Shown in pieces: positions 24,769 through 36,232 of a DNA stretch of 64,000 bases; position 1 is the first letter of the stretch; the number at the start of each line of letters is the position of its first letter. The notes below the pieces were generated by a model that ran no database searches, had not been told where the DNA came from, and saw only the letters and a list, made by a program, of their open reading frames with translations. The position numbers were made by a program, and so were the translations under genes. The stretch covers positions 1,003,728 through 1,067,727 of the forward strand of contig CH000786.1 of NCBI GenBank assembly GCA_000149265.1, read 5' to 3'. Origin of the DNA: Ciona savignyi. Taxonomy: Eukaryota; Chordata; Ascidiacea; Phlebobranchia; Cionidae.

Positions 24769-25614
24769 ATGGACCAAGATAGCACAACGCAAAAATCTCC
24801 ACTGCCACCAGCCGAATATTATTATTTCGGCCCTCTGATGATGCTCGCGAGTTCCGTCTTCTTTCTTGCTCTTTGCTACCTCAGCCTCAAGATTTGTAAT
24901 CATTACATGAAGAGCTACGAACAAGAAAGACGGAATCGTGGAGTAATGACTTCCTTTGGTGCTGCCCGGCGCTTATTTGCCGGTAAGTTGACACAACAAA
25001 ATAATGTTGACGTTTTTATTTATTGGATAGAATAGAATACCAATGTTTATTACTAGGATAGGCAAACGCAGGAATCATTTAACAACGACAACTATCAGTT
25101 TAACTTTTGTCCACAGTCGTGTCTATTGTAATGAACTGTATTCGTAATTATGTGCATATACAGGAGACATCACCACTATCAACCCATTCAGCCGCTGGGT
25201 ACATGTCCGTTAAATGCCTTACCCAAATACACAACTGACTACCTAGTGACCAGTTTTATACTACAACCCTTCAGTTAAAATGCGACGCACTTAACCACTA
25301 GACTAACCTGTCGGATTGTTGGCAATGTAACGAGAAATGCTAACTACCGCCAAGGTATATCAGGTTCTAAAAACACATGGCACCGGTAACAAACAAATAA
25401 CTTAATTAACAGATCAACTGTCAAAAGCTTTTTATAAAGTTGACCAAATATTTTGGTGGCTATTGATTATGAATACCACACCTTAAAAATATTTGTCTCT
25501 CAAGCTATAAAAATCGGCGGGGCGAGCAAATTCTCGACCGGCTACACCGATTCTACGCATCAACCGTTTCACTGGGAAGAAGTGCGAGCCCTCATTGCGC
25601 CCGTTCTCAACTGA
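24769..25614 (+). CDS. Small single-pass membrane protein, 107 residues, two exons
   Basis: Exon 1 is 24769-24982 (71 codons + 1 nt, donor gtaagt) and exon 2 is 25505-25614 (2 nt + 36 codons including TGA, acceptor tctctcaag). The phases match. Residues 1-20 are polar (start MDQDSTTQK) and about 21-45 form a hydrophobic segment (FGPLMMLASSVFFLALCYLS). A basic stretch follows (YEQERRNR), then a C-terminal tail ending ALIAPVLN. There is no cleavable signal peptide, so the membrane segment probably acts as a signal anchor. An AATAAA lies near 25734. The ATG sits just after 'cagtttcag', which could serve as a spliced-leader acceptor, as is common in tunicates. I do not recognise the family. Exon 2 and its flanks are duplicated at 36123-36232. 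Confidence 0.75.
25155..25317 (-). mobile_element. SINE family A, diverged
   Basis: Minus orientation, inside the single intron of the membrane-protein gene. Shows 'gccttacccaaatacacaac' and a head ending 'cttaaccactagactaacc'. Confidence 0.7.
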
Positions 25615-26280
25615 CGTTCACCACGAGGTCCAGGGACCAAGTTCGATTTCTTATCTTCAGCAAAGAAACGCGAAAATCGTCGAGAAACAAACTCAGATTA
25701 CAATCGCTACCTACCAGCGCACTCTTGTCCAAAAATAAATCAAGCGACTCGCAAACATCGGAATTGACTCAAGATAAAAAATGATTTTTAACTTTCTGAA
25801 TCGTTTTATGTTCCAATGAGTAGTCATATCGTCTGGCCTAATGCATATTTCGTTGTGCAGCCTGGTAATTGGAATGCGAAAAACATCTAAATTATTAACT
25901 GTACTATTTAGATTTTGTATGAAAACCCACAAATTTGTTTTAAACAAATGTCGCCAAGCTAAGCTTTTAACCATTATTTTTCAAATCTTCCCAGCAAACC
26001 GACCTCACAGAAAGGGCTCTCACTCAAAATCCTGCGGAAGTCTTAGATTCTTTTACAATTTAAAATTAAAGCTTGAATCTGAAAACTATACCAAAAACCC
26101 TTTATTTTTTAAGTGGGTATACTTTATACTGAAGATTAATAACAAGATTGTTTTTACTTCAGCGACCCATTCGTTGGTGCTTACAGAAACAAACTAAATA
26201 CTCGGTGTAAAAAATACATCAATTGTGGTGTGGAGCTCGCTATAGTTATGGGTCCCATTTGGAAAAATGGGACCATATTG

Positions 26281-26336
26281 TTTTTGTCCGTTTTTTGTTT
26301 TTTCTTTTCTTTTTTTTTTTTTCTTTTTTTTTTCGT
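26281..26336. repeat. Poly-T/C low-complexity tract
   Basis: T runs broken by single C or G, directly in front of the satellite array. Confidence 0.9.
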
Positions 26337-27960
26337 CAAACGCTTGACAGGCATGGCTTGTGGCAACGACATCTACAAGAAGGGTAATGGAATCGCAATA
26401 AAACTTTGTCGTGTGTTGGATCACATGGTCTAGATGTGCACGGATCAAAATTTTGCGGAATATACTGAGGGGAATTCCCCTGGTAGGTGAAAAACCAAAA
26501 CGGTATCTTTTTTTAAAAAATAGCTTTCTTGGGCATAGCGCTTGAACGGCTAATCCAATTTTAATAAAATTTGGTAAACTGTAAGGGCATCAGCCACTGA
26601 TATACCATTTACAAGAATTAAAAAAAATACCCAGGGAAATACCCTAAAAATAAGATTTTGTTTTCAAATCATGATTGTGGCAGGCATTGGTTGTGGCACC
26701 GACATCTACCAGAAGGAGTAATGGAATTGCAATAAAACTTTGTCATTTGTTAGACAACATGGTCTAGATATGCAGAAACCAATATTATTGGTAATATACT
26801 CAGGGGAATTCCCCTGGTAGGTGAAAAACCAAAGCGGTATTTTTTTTTTTAAAAAAGAGCGTTTTTGGGCAGAGCGCTTAAACGGCTACTCCAATTTCAT
26901 TTAAATTTGGTAAACTGTAAGTGCATTAGCCAATGATATAACACTTACAAGAATTTATAAAATTACATAGGGAAATACCCTAAAAATAAGATTTTGTTTT
27001 CAAATCATGATTGTGACAGGCATGGGTTGTGGCACCGACATCTACCAGAAGGAGTAATGGAATTACAATAAAACTTTGTTATTTGTTAGACAACATGGTC
27101 TAGATATGCAGAAATCAAAATTGTTGGTAATATACCCAGGGGAATTCCCCTGGAAGGTGAAAAACCAAAACGGTATTTTTTTTAAACTAGCTTTTTTGGG
27201 CAGAGCTCTTAAACGGCTACTCCAATTTCATTTCAATTTGGTAAACTGTAAGTGCATTAGCCAATGATATAACACTTAAAAGAATTAAAAAATTACCTAG
27301 GGAAATACCCTAGAAAATAAGATTTTGTTTTCAAATCATGATTGTGACAGGCATGGGTTGTGGCACCGACATCTACCAGAAGGAGTAATGGCAATTACAA
27401 TGAAACTTTGTCATTTGTTAGAAAACATGGTCTAGATATGCAGAAACCAAAATTTTAGGTAATATACCCAGGGGATTTCCCCTGGGAGGTAAAAAAACAA
27501 ATCGGATTTTTTTTAAATTAGGTTTTGGGGGCACTAGCGCTTATACGGCCAAAATGTTAGTTCCCTATCCGCCTTATTGAGTAAAAAGAAAAAGGCGAAC
27601 ATAGGGAAAATACCCCTAAAAATTATGATTTGTTTTAAACCATGATTGTAACAGGCATGCTATATCGCTTCGAAATCTCCAACAAGGAGTCGCCAAAGCG
27701 GATTAAAACTGATTGTTAGATTATCTAACAAACATCTAACTTAGATAACATAACTTAGATATGTTAAGCAGAAATTTATGTACTAAACCCAGGGGAATTC
27801 TCCGAAATAATGAAAAACTCAATCGGGCTGTTTCGGGAATTTACCTTCTCTACCAAAGCGCTTGACAAGAGGCTTAAATTTAAAACATTTGTGGTAAAAT
27901 GTTCGTAAATCGAACACGCTTTTTCTTTTTTTAACTACACATGGAAAAGAAGTTTGGTTT
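26337..27960. repeat. About 335-bp satellite, five units
   Basis: Units can be phased on the palindrome ccaggggaattcccctgg, whose positions begin at about 26466, 26800, 27136 (perfect), 27468 and 27787. Spacings are about 334, 336, 332 and 319. Each unit also has 'caggcatgggttgtggcacc' and 'aataaaactttgtcatttg'. The last unit is the most diverged. A lone reverse-oriented copy lies at about 62505-62650. Confidence 0.9.
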
Positions 27961-28201
27961 AATAACTATGGGACCCATGCGTTTATGCTTGCAGAAACAA
28001 AACTATGACAGTCCGGTTAAAAATTTCAGGAATATTACATAACATGAATCTGACGTGCACATATCTGACAATAACATATATTGTGTAATGAACATTAATA
28101 ACAAGATCGGGACCCATGCGTTTATGCTTGCAGAAACAAACTACTAACCCGGTGTATAAAATACAAATTGTGGTTAGGGACCCTGCTCGCATATATATAT
28201 C

Positions 28202-28301
28202 NNNNNNNNNNNNNNNNNNNNNNNNNNNNNNNNNNNNNNNNNNNNNNNNNNNNNNNNNNNNNNNNNNNNNNNNNNNNNNNNNNNNNNNNNNNNNNNNNNN
28301 N
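28202..28301. other. Assembly gap (100 N)
   Basis: The sequence before the gap (gttagggaccctgctcgc plus a TA run) is repeated immediately after it. The two sides therefore probably overlap, and the true gap may be a collapsed TA repeat rather than missing unique sequence. Confidence 0.9.
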
Positions 28302-29639
28302 GTTAGGGACCCTGCTCGCTATATATATATCATACAAAATGTGTTTTACAAAATATTAGTGGTTTTAAAACACGTGGTTGACACTCTCTAGTTAAAGTTT
28401 AATGATCGTCGTTAGCGGTTGGGTTGAGGCACTACCTGACGTCTAGCGAGCCGCGCTGTGGCCAAGGTTATCCTTTGAAACCACTGGACGCTTTAAACCA
28501 CATAACGCTGCCTCCGTCTAATACTCTTGGTTTCGGAATCTAAGTCAAAGTCTCAGCATAAAGTTTATTCCCCATCTTAGATACACACGTCATACAGTCA
28601 TAGTTTCAGTTTGATAGTTAGTTTCGTTTTTGTTATATATTTCTTATCAACCACAATCGGTTATATAGGAAACTCTTACGTGGATAGAAAAGTGCTCTGG
28701 GGCAATACAAAACCACCTTACCCTTAACTGTTTACATGCGGAGAATAACATGTCAAAAAAAACGAATATACACGCGGGAAGCAGCCAATAAAACAATTAA
28801 ACACGTATAAGCTGACGTTGTCATTTCCGACGTCGAACAGGCGTTATACATATTATAAAATACATAAAAGTATGCGGATGCAACAGTGGTAAGGGACCCT
28901 GCTTGACTAACATATATAGCATGAAAAATGTATTTTCAAACAATAGTGGTGGGTAAACACGTGGTTGAAACTCTCTAGTACTAAAAATTCTTCCACCTTA
29001 CACCATGACGAGGCAATAAAAAATTAACTAAACTGCAAGTTGACCTGATTATATTATGTCAACAACAAACTATTTTATTATACTAGCATTATTTACCCTC
29101 TTCTCTTACTTTATCTTATTTCTACATTTTATCTTATTTCTACATTATATTAACGCCGTAAGATTTGTATAGTTTTTATTTTTATTCTGTTGCGTAAAAT
29201 TGAAACAAGATTTCACGCATCATGTCGACCTGCAAACAAAATAGATTAGTATACGATATTCTTGCTTATTACGATGATGGAAAAATGTAAGGCTTTATCA
29301 GACGAGTATTCAACAGATTACTTCGTGTCCAAGCTATTACAGCTTGTTTTGTGTGTTAAATGTTTCTTTTATTTTAGTTGTAGGCTCGTGAGATCGAATG
29401 GTTAAAGAGCCCATCGCGGAAGCGAAATTGAACACCAAAAAAACTTCAAATTTAGAAGAACTCATTAATCCACTTGGTAAATACTATGTCCGCGAAGTGC
29501 TTTTCCCCAAGGACACAGCACGCGAGCTAGCTGGACGTACTTGCCCATTAAGCTATTCGCTGACACACGTTTGGACATTTGAACAACATATAGTTCAGAA
29601 GAAAAAAATAATTTTACCTTGTTCCTTATCGCTAAATGC

Positions 29640-29917
29640 TTACTCGTCGTTATCGTTGACATTTGCCTCATCGGCTTCCATTTCTGAAATTAAATTTGAG
29701 TTAGACCTCCTTGTACAAACCAAGATTGAGCAAATTTTAAGGGAATATGCCAAATCAATTTCATTATAATGTTACCTGGCATTTCTTGTTGTTGTTCCTC
29801 TTGGTTCCATGCCCAACGTCTTCGTCTGCGAATTCTGCGACGACGACGCCAAGCGTCAGATTCTTCAGCGGCCAGAAGCACAAGTGCGAGAAGGAGTACG
29901 AAGAGAGCTTTGTTCAT
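29640..29917 (-). CDS. Family 1 gene 1: secreted Arg/Trp-rich peptide precursor
   Basis: The coding exons are 29776-29917 and 29640-29683 (61 residues). Exon one gives a 22-residue signal peptide (MNKALFVLLLALVLLAAEES then DA), a core WRRRRRIRRRRRWAW, and NQEEQQQEMP. Exon two adds an acidic tail, EMEADEANVNDNDE. A non-coding first exon ends at 29976 after a TATA box, and a 3'-UTR exon (about 29175-29229) lies beyond an intron that starts shortly after the stop. This layout of signal, cationic core and anionic tail is that of Ciona antimicrobial-peptide precursors; activity is inferred. The gene is divergent from gene 2. The 3' intron contains a relic of a family A SINE (about 29463-29545). 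Confidence 0.85.
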
Positions 29918-30024
29918 CTGAAAATTCATAGTTGTTACTGAAACAGTTACCCTTTAGGTAATTTAAGAAACTTACCTTTGTAGTATTCTTTCAAGAAAGA
30001 TAACTTTATTCGATTGAAGGCTGT

Positions 30025-30032
30025 AATTTATA
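30025..30032 (-). promoter_or_regulatory. TATA box of family 1 gene 1
   Basis: tataaatt on the minus strand, about 50 bp upstream of the end of the non-coding first exon (29976). It is conserved at the same place in genes 3 to 7. Confidence 0.7.
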
Positions 30033-30099
30033 GCAGAAACTTTTTTCTGGTTATTTCCGAAGTACCCTCTCGTCTCTTCTTTTGACTCCATAGCACGTT

Positions 30100-31320
30100 T
30101 TCCAACATTGCGGGAAACTAATATCCTGACTTGAGCAGCTGCTTCTGTTGTTGTTAATATCTTAGCGCAATACAACAAACGTAACTATCCAATTTGCAAT
30201 AAACTTTTACTTTTGGTGCGACCTTTGCGAATTACCAAATTTCACGGGATAATTATTAAACTACAAGAAAAACTTATGTAGGGTAGCCTAGAACCCGCTG
30301 TCTTTAACTCAGTTATGGAAAAACGGCGAAAAACTAGTTTTCGCAAGCAAAAACGAATGATTCTCTAAATTACGACAGCAGATTTTATTTTCATTCTGTG
30401 AAAAAACTTCAAATAAATAATTATATTAAAACATTTTTAGCTTAGATTTCATATGTTAATTAGTGTAGACATTGATTATTTAGTTTATATTAATTAAACT
30501 TGCTAACAGGTATCATAAAGTATAACATAATGACACCGGAAGAAATCGCATAACGAAGGGTGACTGGAGTTAATAAGAACTTTCCATCTTACATATGAAA
30601 TTTGGGCAATTGGTTCTTCTTGTGTGACATTATTTACATCAAAAGTTTACATTCATATTCGTTATGTTAGGAATGAGCAACCCAGGAACCTACTATTAAA
30701 ATATAATTTTATAAGATATTCGCTAGTATTGCCTATGGTTGGTTGGAGCCCACATAAAACTTTAATGTTTATTGGTAATATATACTTATACTTTGTGTTA
30801 TGTATTTAGCACAAAAAACATCTATAGAAGAAATAGTCAAATCGTGCTAAAACATACAGCGTAGCGTAGAGAAGTATCGGTGGCTAACACGTGGTTAACA
30901 CTATCCTTTTTTACTTATTTTTAGTATGCCAAAGTGAATCCTTTATTTAAAAAATATGATCATCAAGATTAAATTGTTAACTTGTGGAACCTGTAAGATT
31001 CTGCGTGCGGAAACAAACGTTATACACTTTGTACAAGGTTTAGTAAGTGTGATTAACAGCCCGATTGTGACTACAAAATGGGTTTTAAAAATACAAGTGG
31101 CTAACACTTGGTTGACATGCTCAGGTGTAACCGTATCTACACTTTTGTTTGTAAATATCTTAATTAATAAAATATTACTTTCTGTATAAATATTACACCA
31201 ATGAGGTTTTAAACGTTAAGCAAGTTAATGCAAGCTGGTGTTTGTTTAGGCAAATAAGTTGCGACGTGCGAAATACTTCCCCCAACCCCGCGCTTTTTCA
31301 CTCGTGGCATCACGATAATG
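30100..31320. other. Spacer between divergent family 1 genes
   Basis: About 1.2 kb without a gene. Its sequence (for example 'atgacaccggaagaaatcgc', and 'aacacgtggttaacac' twice) recurs in every family 1 unit, at about 38.3-39.6, 42.1-43.0, 45.1-46.0 and 48.0-48.9 kb. Overlapping open frames on both strands (about 30956-31189 + and equivalents) recur only because the DNA is duplicated. Confidence 0.6.
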
Positions 31321-31432
31321 TTATGACTCCCTCCAATATTCCTTTGGATCAGCACGTTTTCTAACATTGCGGAAATCGTATATCCTGGATTGAGTGGATG
31401 GTTTTGTTTATGCTAAAATCTTAACGCAGACT
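31321..31432 (-). pseudogene. Relic of a minus-strand family 1 promoter
   Basis: Resembles the reverse complement of the family 1 upstream region: it has 'agcacgttttctaacattgc' where gene 1 has 'agcacgttttccaacattgc', followed by 'atcctggattgag'. No gene body follows on the minus strand. Equivalents lie at about 39597-39690, 43015-43130, 45980-46080 and 48880-48990. Confidence 0.6.
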
Positions 31433-32125
31433 ATTAACATTCTTGTCTAATGTCCATAAACGTTTTATGTGTGGTGCAACTATGGGTAATACGGTCATGT
31501 ATATTATCATAAAATCATATTTTATTGTAAGTTTTTCAATTTTTTTTGTAACTATAAATATAATAACAATCATGCATGTCTACTCTTGATGTAAAGATGT
31601 CACTCTACATCAATCAGGGGCTGATGCGTTTGACTTATCGATATTAGTTACAAGACAATCTTTGTGTAAAACAAACTAAACAATTTGGGTCAACACAAAT
31701 CAATGGAAATTTTATAAGCTAACAAAATCTATTTCAAGAGCCCTCTTCAAATAACTATTGGTATTTCAATAATTATTTTATAACTCAAATTTTGTTTAAT
31801 GTACGTGAATAAAACTTTACAGTTGCAATTTAGATATCCTCGTAGTTTCTGCTTAATAAAAAACAAATAACGCTTCCTTTGTTTTCCCCAAACCTCGTGG
31901 TAAAGAAAGTATTCACAAGAATGTTTGTTAATTTAAGTACAAGGAACTATCAAAATATATCTTAGCTCCAAGATGTTTGTGGTAATTCCAAAAGGTTAAA
32001 ACAAACTAAAAAATTATTGTTCATTACAAAATTACGCAATTTTGCGTTAACATTTTAACAACAACAAAATCAGCTGCTTAATTCAGGATATTCGTAAGTT
32101 TTGGTAATACAGATGAATTTTTCAG

Positions 32126-32415
32126 ATGAATAAAGCTCTCTTCGTACTCCTTCTCGCACTTGTGGTTCTGATGGTCACTGAAGAATCTGACGCTTGGCGC
32201 CGCCGTCGCCGTCGTCGCAGAGTTCGCAGACGCAGACGTTGGGCATGGAACCAAGAGGAACAACAACAAGAAATGCCAGGTAATATTATCACAAAATTGA
32301 TTTGGCACATCCTCTTAAATCTGGCTCAATCTTTGTTTGTACAAGGAGGTCTAACTCGAATTTAATTTCAGAAATGGAAGCCGATGAGGCAAATGACATC
32401 GATAACGACCAGTAA
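32126..32415 (+). CDS. Family 1 gene 2: Arg/Trp-rich peptide precursor, promoter deleted
   Basis: Exons 32126-32279 and 32372-32415 encode 65 residues: a 23-residue signal peptide ending EESDA, a core W-R8-V-R5-WAW, NQEEQQQEMP, then an acidic exon ending NDIDNDQ. The core has 13 arginines against 10 acidic residues in the tail. The coding exons are intact, but the upstream block with the TATA box and non-coding first exon is missing: 'aggatattcg' is joined directly to 'taagttttgg' at about 32096. A 3'-UTR exon remains at about 32947-32998. The gene is closest to gene 7 in its 3' intron. It may be silent or use another promoter. Confidence 0.8.
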
Positions 32416-33117
32416 GCAGTCAGCACCAACCAACAAGGTAAAATTAGTTACTATTTGTTCAAATGTCCAAATGTGTCGAAGCGAATAGCTAAATGAACAA
32501 GTACATACAGTTAGCTAGGCTGCTGTGTTCCTGTGGAATGCACTTAGTTGACATAGCCTTTTTGAAGGATAGGATTTTTTAAAGAAGTTTTCTAATCCTT
32601 AATGGGCTCTTATTATTATGACTGTTTCTTATGGAATTGATAAGTCGATATTTGTGTCACTCGCGTTAACCTTTTGACCACACGACCGAACTGATTAAAT
32701 TAATGAAACGTTTAACATGCGAACCATTCTGCAATGAGTTCGTCAATTCGCTAGTGGACACGAGATAATCTGTTGATTTCTCGTGTGATAAAGTCCCACT
32801 TTACCCCATCATTGGGATAAATAAGAATGGTTAATGCCACAGATACAGATTCCTACTTTATACAAAAAGGTCCTAGTAACGATATCATTATAGGTTTGAG
32901 ACTTATCTCGGTAAAATAAAACTAATCTCATTTATATTTTTTTCAGGTCGACGTGATGCGCAAAATCGTGTTTCAATTTATCGTAACAAAAAAAAATAAA
33001 AACATACAAATCGTACTGCGTTGTTTGTAAAACACAGGATTAAGATAATGTAAGAGAAATGAGGCATAGATAAAGGAGACTAGTATAATGAAATAGGTTG
33101 TTGTTGACATAATATAA

Positions 33118-33412
33118 TTAGGATAGGATAGGATATTTTTGTTTCTCCCCGTGAATGGGAAAACCAAAAAGATTGACACACGGACAGTCGTCAGATCACC
33201 CCGCGCCCTTCGTCGGGTTATCCGAGCTTTTGCATTGTGTTGTGTATGATTCACACGTTTCTTCAATTTGATAGAACCTATAAATCCGCTGGGTTCAGTC
33301 AATTTCCGTTAAGTGCCTTGCCCAAGGACACAACCGACTAGCTAGCGTCCAGTTCAGAACCTGCAACCTTTCGGCTGAAAGGCTTCGCACTAAACCGCCT
33401 GACTAACCGGTT
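33118..33412 (-). mobile_element. SINE family A, full length
   Basis: Lies directly after the 3'-UTR exon of family 1 gene 2. The same insertion follows gene 7 (51341-51622), showing that the two regions share an ancestor. Confidence 0.85.
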
Positions 33413-33874
33413 TTAATTTTGTATATACCGTCGTGCTTTCATGAACAAAAACACAACCAGCAGAATGAGCTAACGTAATAAAATCAAGAAGTTGCAGTGC
33501 GATCTATGTTTTTCTAGTCTATATCAGAAATTAGTATAAGCCTGGCAACCACCATTGCAACAAGAAAGACAGCCCAAGATGGACTTTTGGCTGAGCGACG
33601 AGAAGACAACTGCACCTGCTCCCACCACAAACAGTAAACCTTGACCACGCAAATAAAATAAAAGCAGTGGTGCTATAAGTACTAATTGGTCTTCAATGCC
33701 ATTAAAACGATCTTGTTTCTACATACACAACTCGGAGTGCGATATTATAAATATCATGAAACTGTGCTTTGCAGTATTTAACTTGTATTAAGCAAAATAA
33801 ATGCGAGTTAAATTTTTGTTACTTGCAATGCGGGTATTTTTGGGTGGTGGGTTCGCTTTCACCATCGCTTGCCA

Positions 33875-34134
33875 TCAATTCGCCGAGCTGAGCCATATCT
33901 GTCTTCGGTTGGCATCTTCAATTTCCTCGGTTTCTCTGAAATAAAAACAAAAATAATTTAAATTGAAATGCTTTTAACTGGTTTCAACTCTTACACTTCT
34001 TCGTTCGAACTGCGGCGGCGATATTGGACATGTCGTCGGCGGGTTGAAGCACGACGTCGTCGGGCCGCAGTATCCCCTTTACTAGCAAAGCAAATGAGCA
34101 CAACAAGAAGAACGACCAGTAGTTTGCGATCCAT
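33875..34134 (-). CDS. Family 2 gene 1: Arg-rich secreted peptide precursor
   Basis: Exons 33995-34134 (46 codons + 2 nt, donor gtaaga) and 33875-33935 give 66 residues. The signal peptide MDRKLLVVLLVVLICFASKG ends near DTAA; RRRRASTRRRHVQYRRRSS follows, then EEVETEEIEDA. Here the acidic tail meets a frameshift relative to gene 3 and ends NRRQIWLSSAN. The start at MDRK is preferred to an in-frame upstream ATG because a TATA-like element (about 34180-34186) lies between them. Sequence at 33.1-35.4 kb matches 60.0-62.2 kb. Confidence 0.75.
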
Positions 34135-34199
34135 TTTTAAAGTGATATCACACTGAAGATACAAGGGGAGTGTTACTGAATATATGCACTCGCGTTTCC

Positions 34200-34560
34200 T
34201 CTCCAACGATGGGAAGTTATTGGATATCTTCCGCTGAATATACGCCGATAACCCATTAAGCTATTTTCGTTTGATAAGCCTTAAAACTTCCCGTTTCGTT
34301 TTATTACAGTTCAGCGAAAACCACCTCGTAATTTCTACTAACTGTTGCAACATTTGGGAGACTGTCTTTAGTTCGAAGCGCAACTTATCAAGAACTTCCC
34401 TTTTGATAAGTTTCAAAACTTCCACCTTAGCATTTATCTAGCTCGGCGAAAATTATCCACTCATTTTCTACTAACGAACCAATCAGAAGTTAGTGCCTCC
34501 AGTTAGAAGGCAAACTCATTAAGCACTTTTCGCTTTATCAATTTCCTTCTTGACTTTATA
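34200..34560 (-). promoter_or_regulatory. Upstream repeats of family 2 gene 1
   Basis: Contains repeated ~100-150-bp degenerate units with 'aaaacttccc'/'aaaacttcca' and 'ttttctactaactgttgc'. The reverse complement, gggaagtttt, resembles a Rel/NF-kB half-matched site. Similar arrays precede every family 2 gene (for example 52410-52740, 54690-54970, 56690-57110, 59090-59380 and 61080-61320). Confidence 0.4.
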
Positions 34561-34740
34561 TCCAGTGGCGTATTTCGAAGGGGACTCGGTGTTGAACCTA
34601 ATGTACATTTTCACCTCTGTTATACGCGTTATTCATTTAAGTTCATTAAGAAACCCATGTCGATCTGTAACAAACTTAAATCGCGAACAAAACAAAAACA
34701 TTATTAATGCGTATCACATTAAAAAAGGCAAATGTTTTTC

Positions 34741-35372
34741 AACAAGCAAATTCGGCTTACGAAAACAGTAATTGCTCCTGATCTCATCAGAGAGGGTATA
34801 GCGAAACAGCTGCTGGGCATTCTATCAACCTCCGGTGTGGATACTTCTTTTATGGTGGCACAGTGATATGATGATGCTTAGCGACGTCAGGGCAATACAA
34901 TGGCGTACAGTAACGATCATCTACTGTAGATTTAAACGTAGCTCTAATGCCTGTATACAGAACTGCATTGCTGAATCTCTGCAACAAATTAGTACACTGA
35001 TTTAACACACTGTCACAGCCCTATCATTGCAATCTCTTCGTTTGAAGGCATCAAATCCGCTGTTAAACAATTCAATTGTTTTTTCCTCTGCGACAAAGAC
35101 GCAGTGGCGGTTAAATACTTGCATTGGCTTACGTATTGGCAACGGCAACGGAAAAATGCTCCAGATCGAGCCGTTGAGGTCTTACCGGGAATCAAGCAAG
35201 CTTCAAACCTTTCCTGAGATTTCGTTTCTGTTCAAATATTTGCCACATTTCTAGTGAAAATAGCTATCAGTAAACGGTTGTTTAGTAGTCTGAAATTCTT
35301 TAAAACTTACTTGGGCTCCACAATGGCCGAAACTCGGTTAAAAGACCTTTGCTTTCCTTTACATACACCGTG
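34741..35372 (+). pseudogene. hAT-type transposase fossil, copy 1
   Basis: Translating + frames gives, after decay by frameshifts and stops, 'FEGIKSAVKQFNCFFLCDKD', 'YLHWLTYWQRQR' and, from about 35237, 'KRLFSSLKFFKTYLGSTM' followed by AETRLKDL. The last part matches the C-terminal dimerisation region of hAT transposases (ERSFSxLxxxKtxLRSTM). No intact frame remains. Paralogous to 61560-62185. Confidence 0.65.
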
Positions 35373-35593
35373 ATTTAAACTTAAATTATGGTCATGTCAT
35401 TTCCGAGTTTGGAAAAAAAAACATCGGCGCTTAGATTTCAGCTGGAAGAAATCCCTATGTTCCATGTTTTTTTTTGCGATAATCGCGCTGTACGTGACAC
35501 GGGATTATCGATTTACAATTATCGTTAAAGCCCTGATAAATTTTATAAACCGTGTATGTTAGCATATATTGTAAAATAAACATGGATTTGTCC

Positions 35594-35697
35594 GGCAGGT
35601 TAGTCTGACGGTTCTGTGCGTCGTCTTGCAATTAAAAGGTTGCAGGTACGAAACTGGTTGCTAGCTAGTCGGTGGTGTCCTTGGGCAGGGCACTTTA
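35594..35697 (+). mobile_element. SINE family A, head half
   Basis: Begins 'cggcaggttagtctgacggt' and stops after 'gtccttgggcagggcacttt'. The tail is missing. Confidence 0.75.
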
Positions 35698-35761
35698 GAT
35701 GGCGTATAACCAATTAAGACCTCTATGAACGGCAGGATGTGACGAGTGGTACCCTCCATGA

Positions 35762-35922
35762 GTCATTGTTTTTAAACTAGTGTTTTGCTGAGTAACAATG
35801 GTGGTGATTCCCCAATGTTTGTTTTGTTGAAAGCAGCATGTGCTAGGCTGCGCGCCGGTGTTCTCGTTTAGCTGTAAAGTTTTGTAATCGTGGAGCAGTG
35901 CTTTGTAAAATAAAGGTGTTGA
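35762..35922 (+). repeat. Dispersed repeat, copy 2
   Basis: Matches 23458-23620 and abuts the left edge of segmental-duplication block 2. Confidence 0.75.
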
Positions 35923-36122
35923 ACTAGACTATTGGCAATGTAACAAAAATGCTAAATACCGCCAAGGTAGCCTATATCAGGTTCTAAAAACACATGGCGC
36001 CGGTAACAAACAAAATACTTAATTAACAGACCAACTGCCAAAAGCTTTTTATAAAAATGACTAAATATTTTAGTGGCTATTGATTATGAATAACACACCT
36101 TAAAAAACCTTTGTCTCTCAAG

Positions 36123-36232
36123 CTATAAAAATCGGCGGGGCGAGCAAATTCTCGACCGGCTACACCGATTCTACGCATCAACCGTTTCACTGGGGAGAAG
36201 TGCGAGCCCTAATTGCGCCCGTTCTCAACTGA
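36123..36232 (+). pseudogene. Orphan copy of membrane-gene exon 2
   Basis: 110 nt, almost identical to 25505-25614 with the acceptor and TGA kept; one change is E to G (HWGEV) and one is silent. No copy of exon 1 precedes it, so it cannot encode the protein alone. Flanking intron and 3' sequence are copied too, so this is a DNA duplication and not a retrocopy. Confidence 0.8.

Larger units (their letters stand above)
25318..31200. repeat. Segmental duplication, block 1
   Basis: Matches 35923-39500. It includes membrane-gene exon 2 with its 3' flank, family 1 gene 1 and the following spacer. The satellite region (about 26.2-28.88 kb) is absent from block 2, where the sequence passes straight from the equivalent of 26.2 kb to that of 28.88 kb. 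Confidence 0.8.

Noticed and set aside
26337-27960. CRISPR-like repeat array
   Set aside because: Units of about 335 bp, eukaryotic sequence context, no short repeat/spacer pattern.
29398-29769. 123-residue plus-strand frame (and 37241-37525)
   Set aside because: Runs antisense through the 3' intron, a SINE relic and the acidic exon of genes 1 and 3.
29747-29941. Antisense open frame over family 1 exon 2 (hydrophobic LLLFLLVP), repeated in other copies
   Set aside because: It is the shadow of the Arg/Glu-rich coding strand; the coding strand has a signal peptide, matching splice phases and a TATA box.
32190-32260. Protamine-like chromatin protein
   Set aside because: Arg-rich, but preceded by a clear signal peptide and followed by an acidic tail, which fits a secreted precursor better.
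34135-34206. Longer N-terminus for family 2 proteins (MERKRECIYS...)
   Set aside because: A TATA-like element lies within this stretch, and the MDRK start gives a normal signal peptide.
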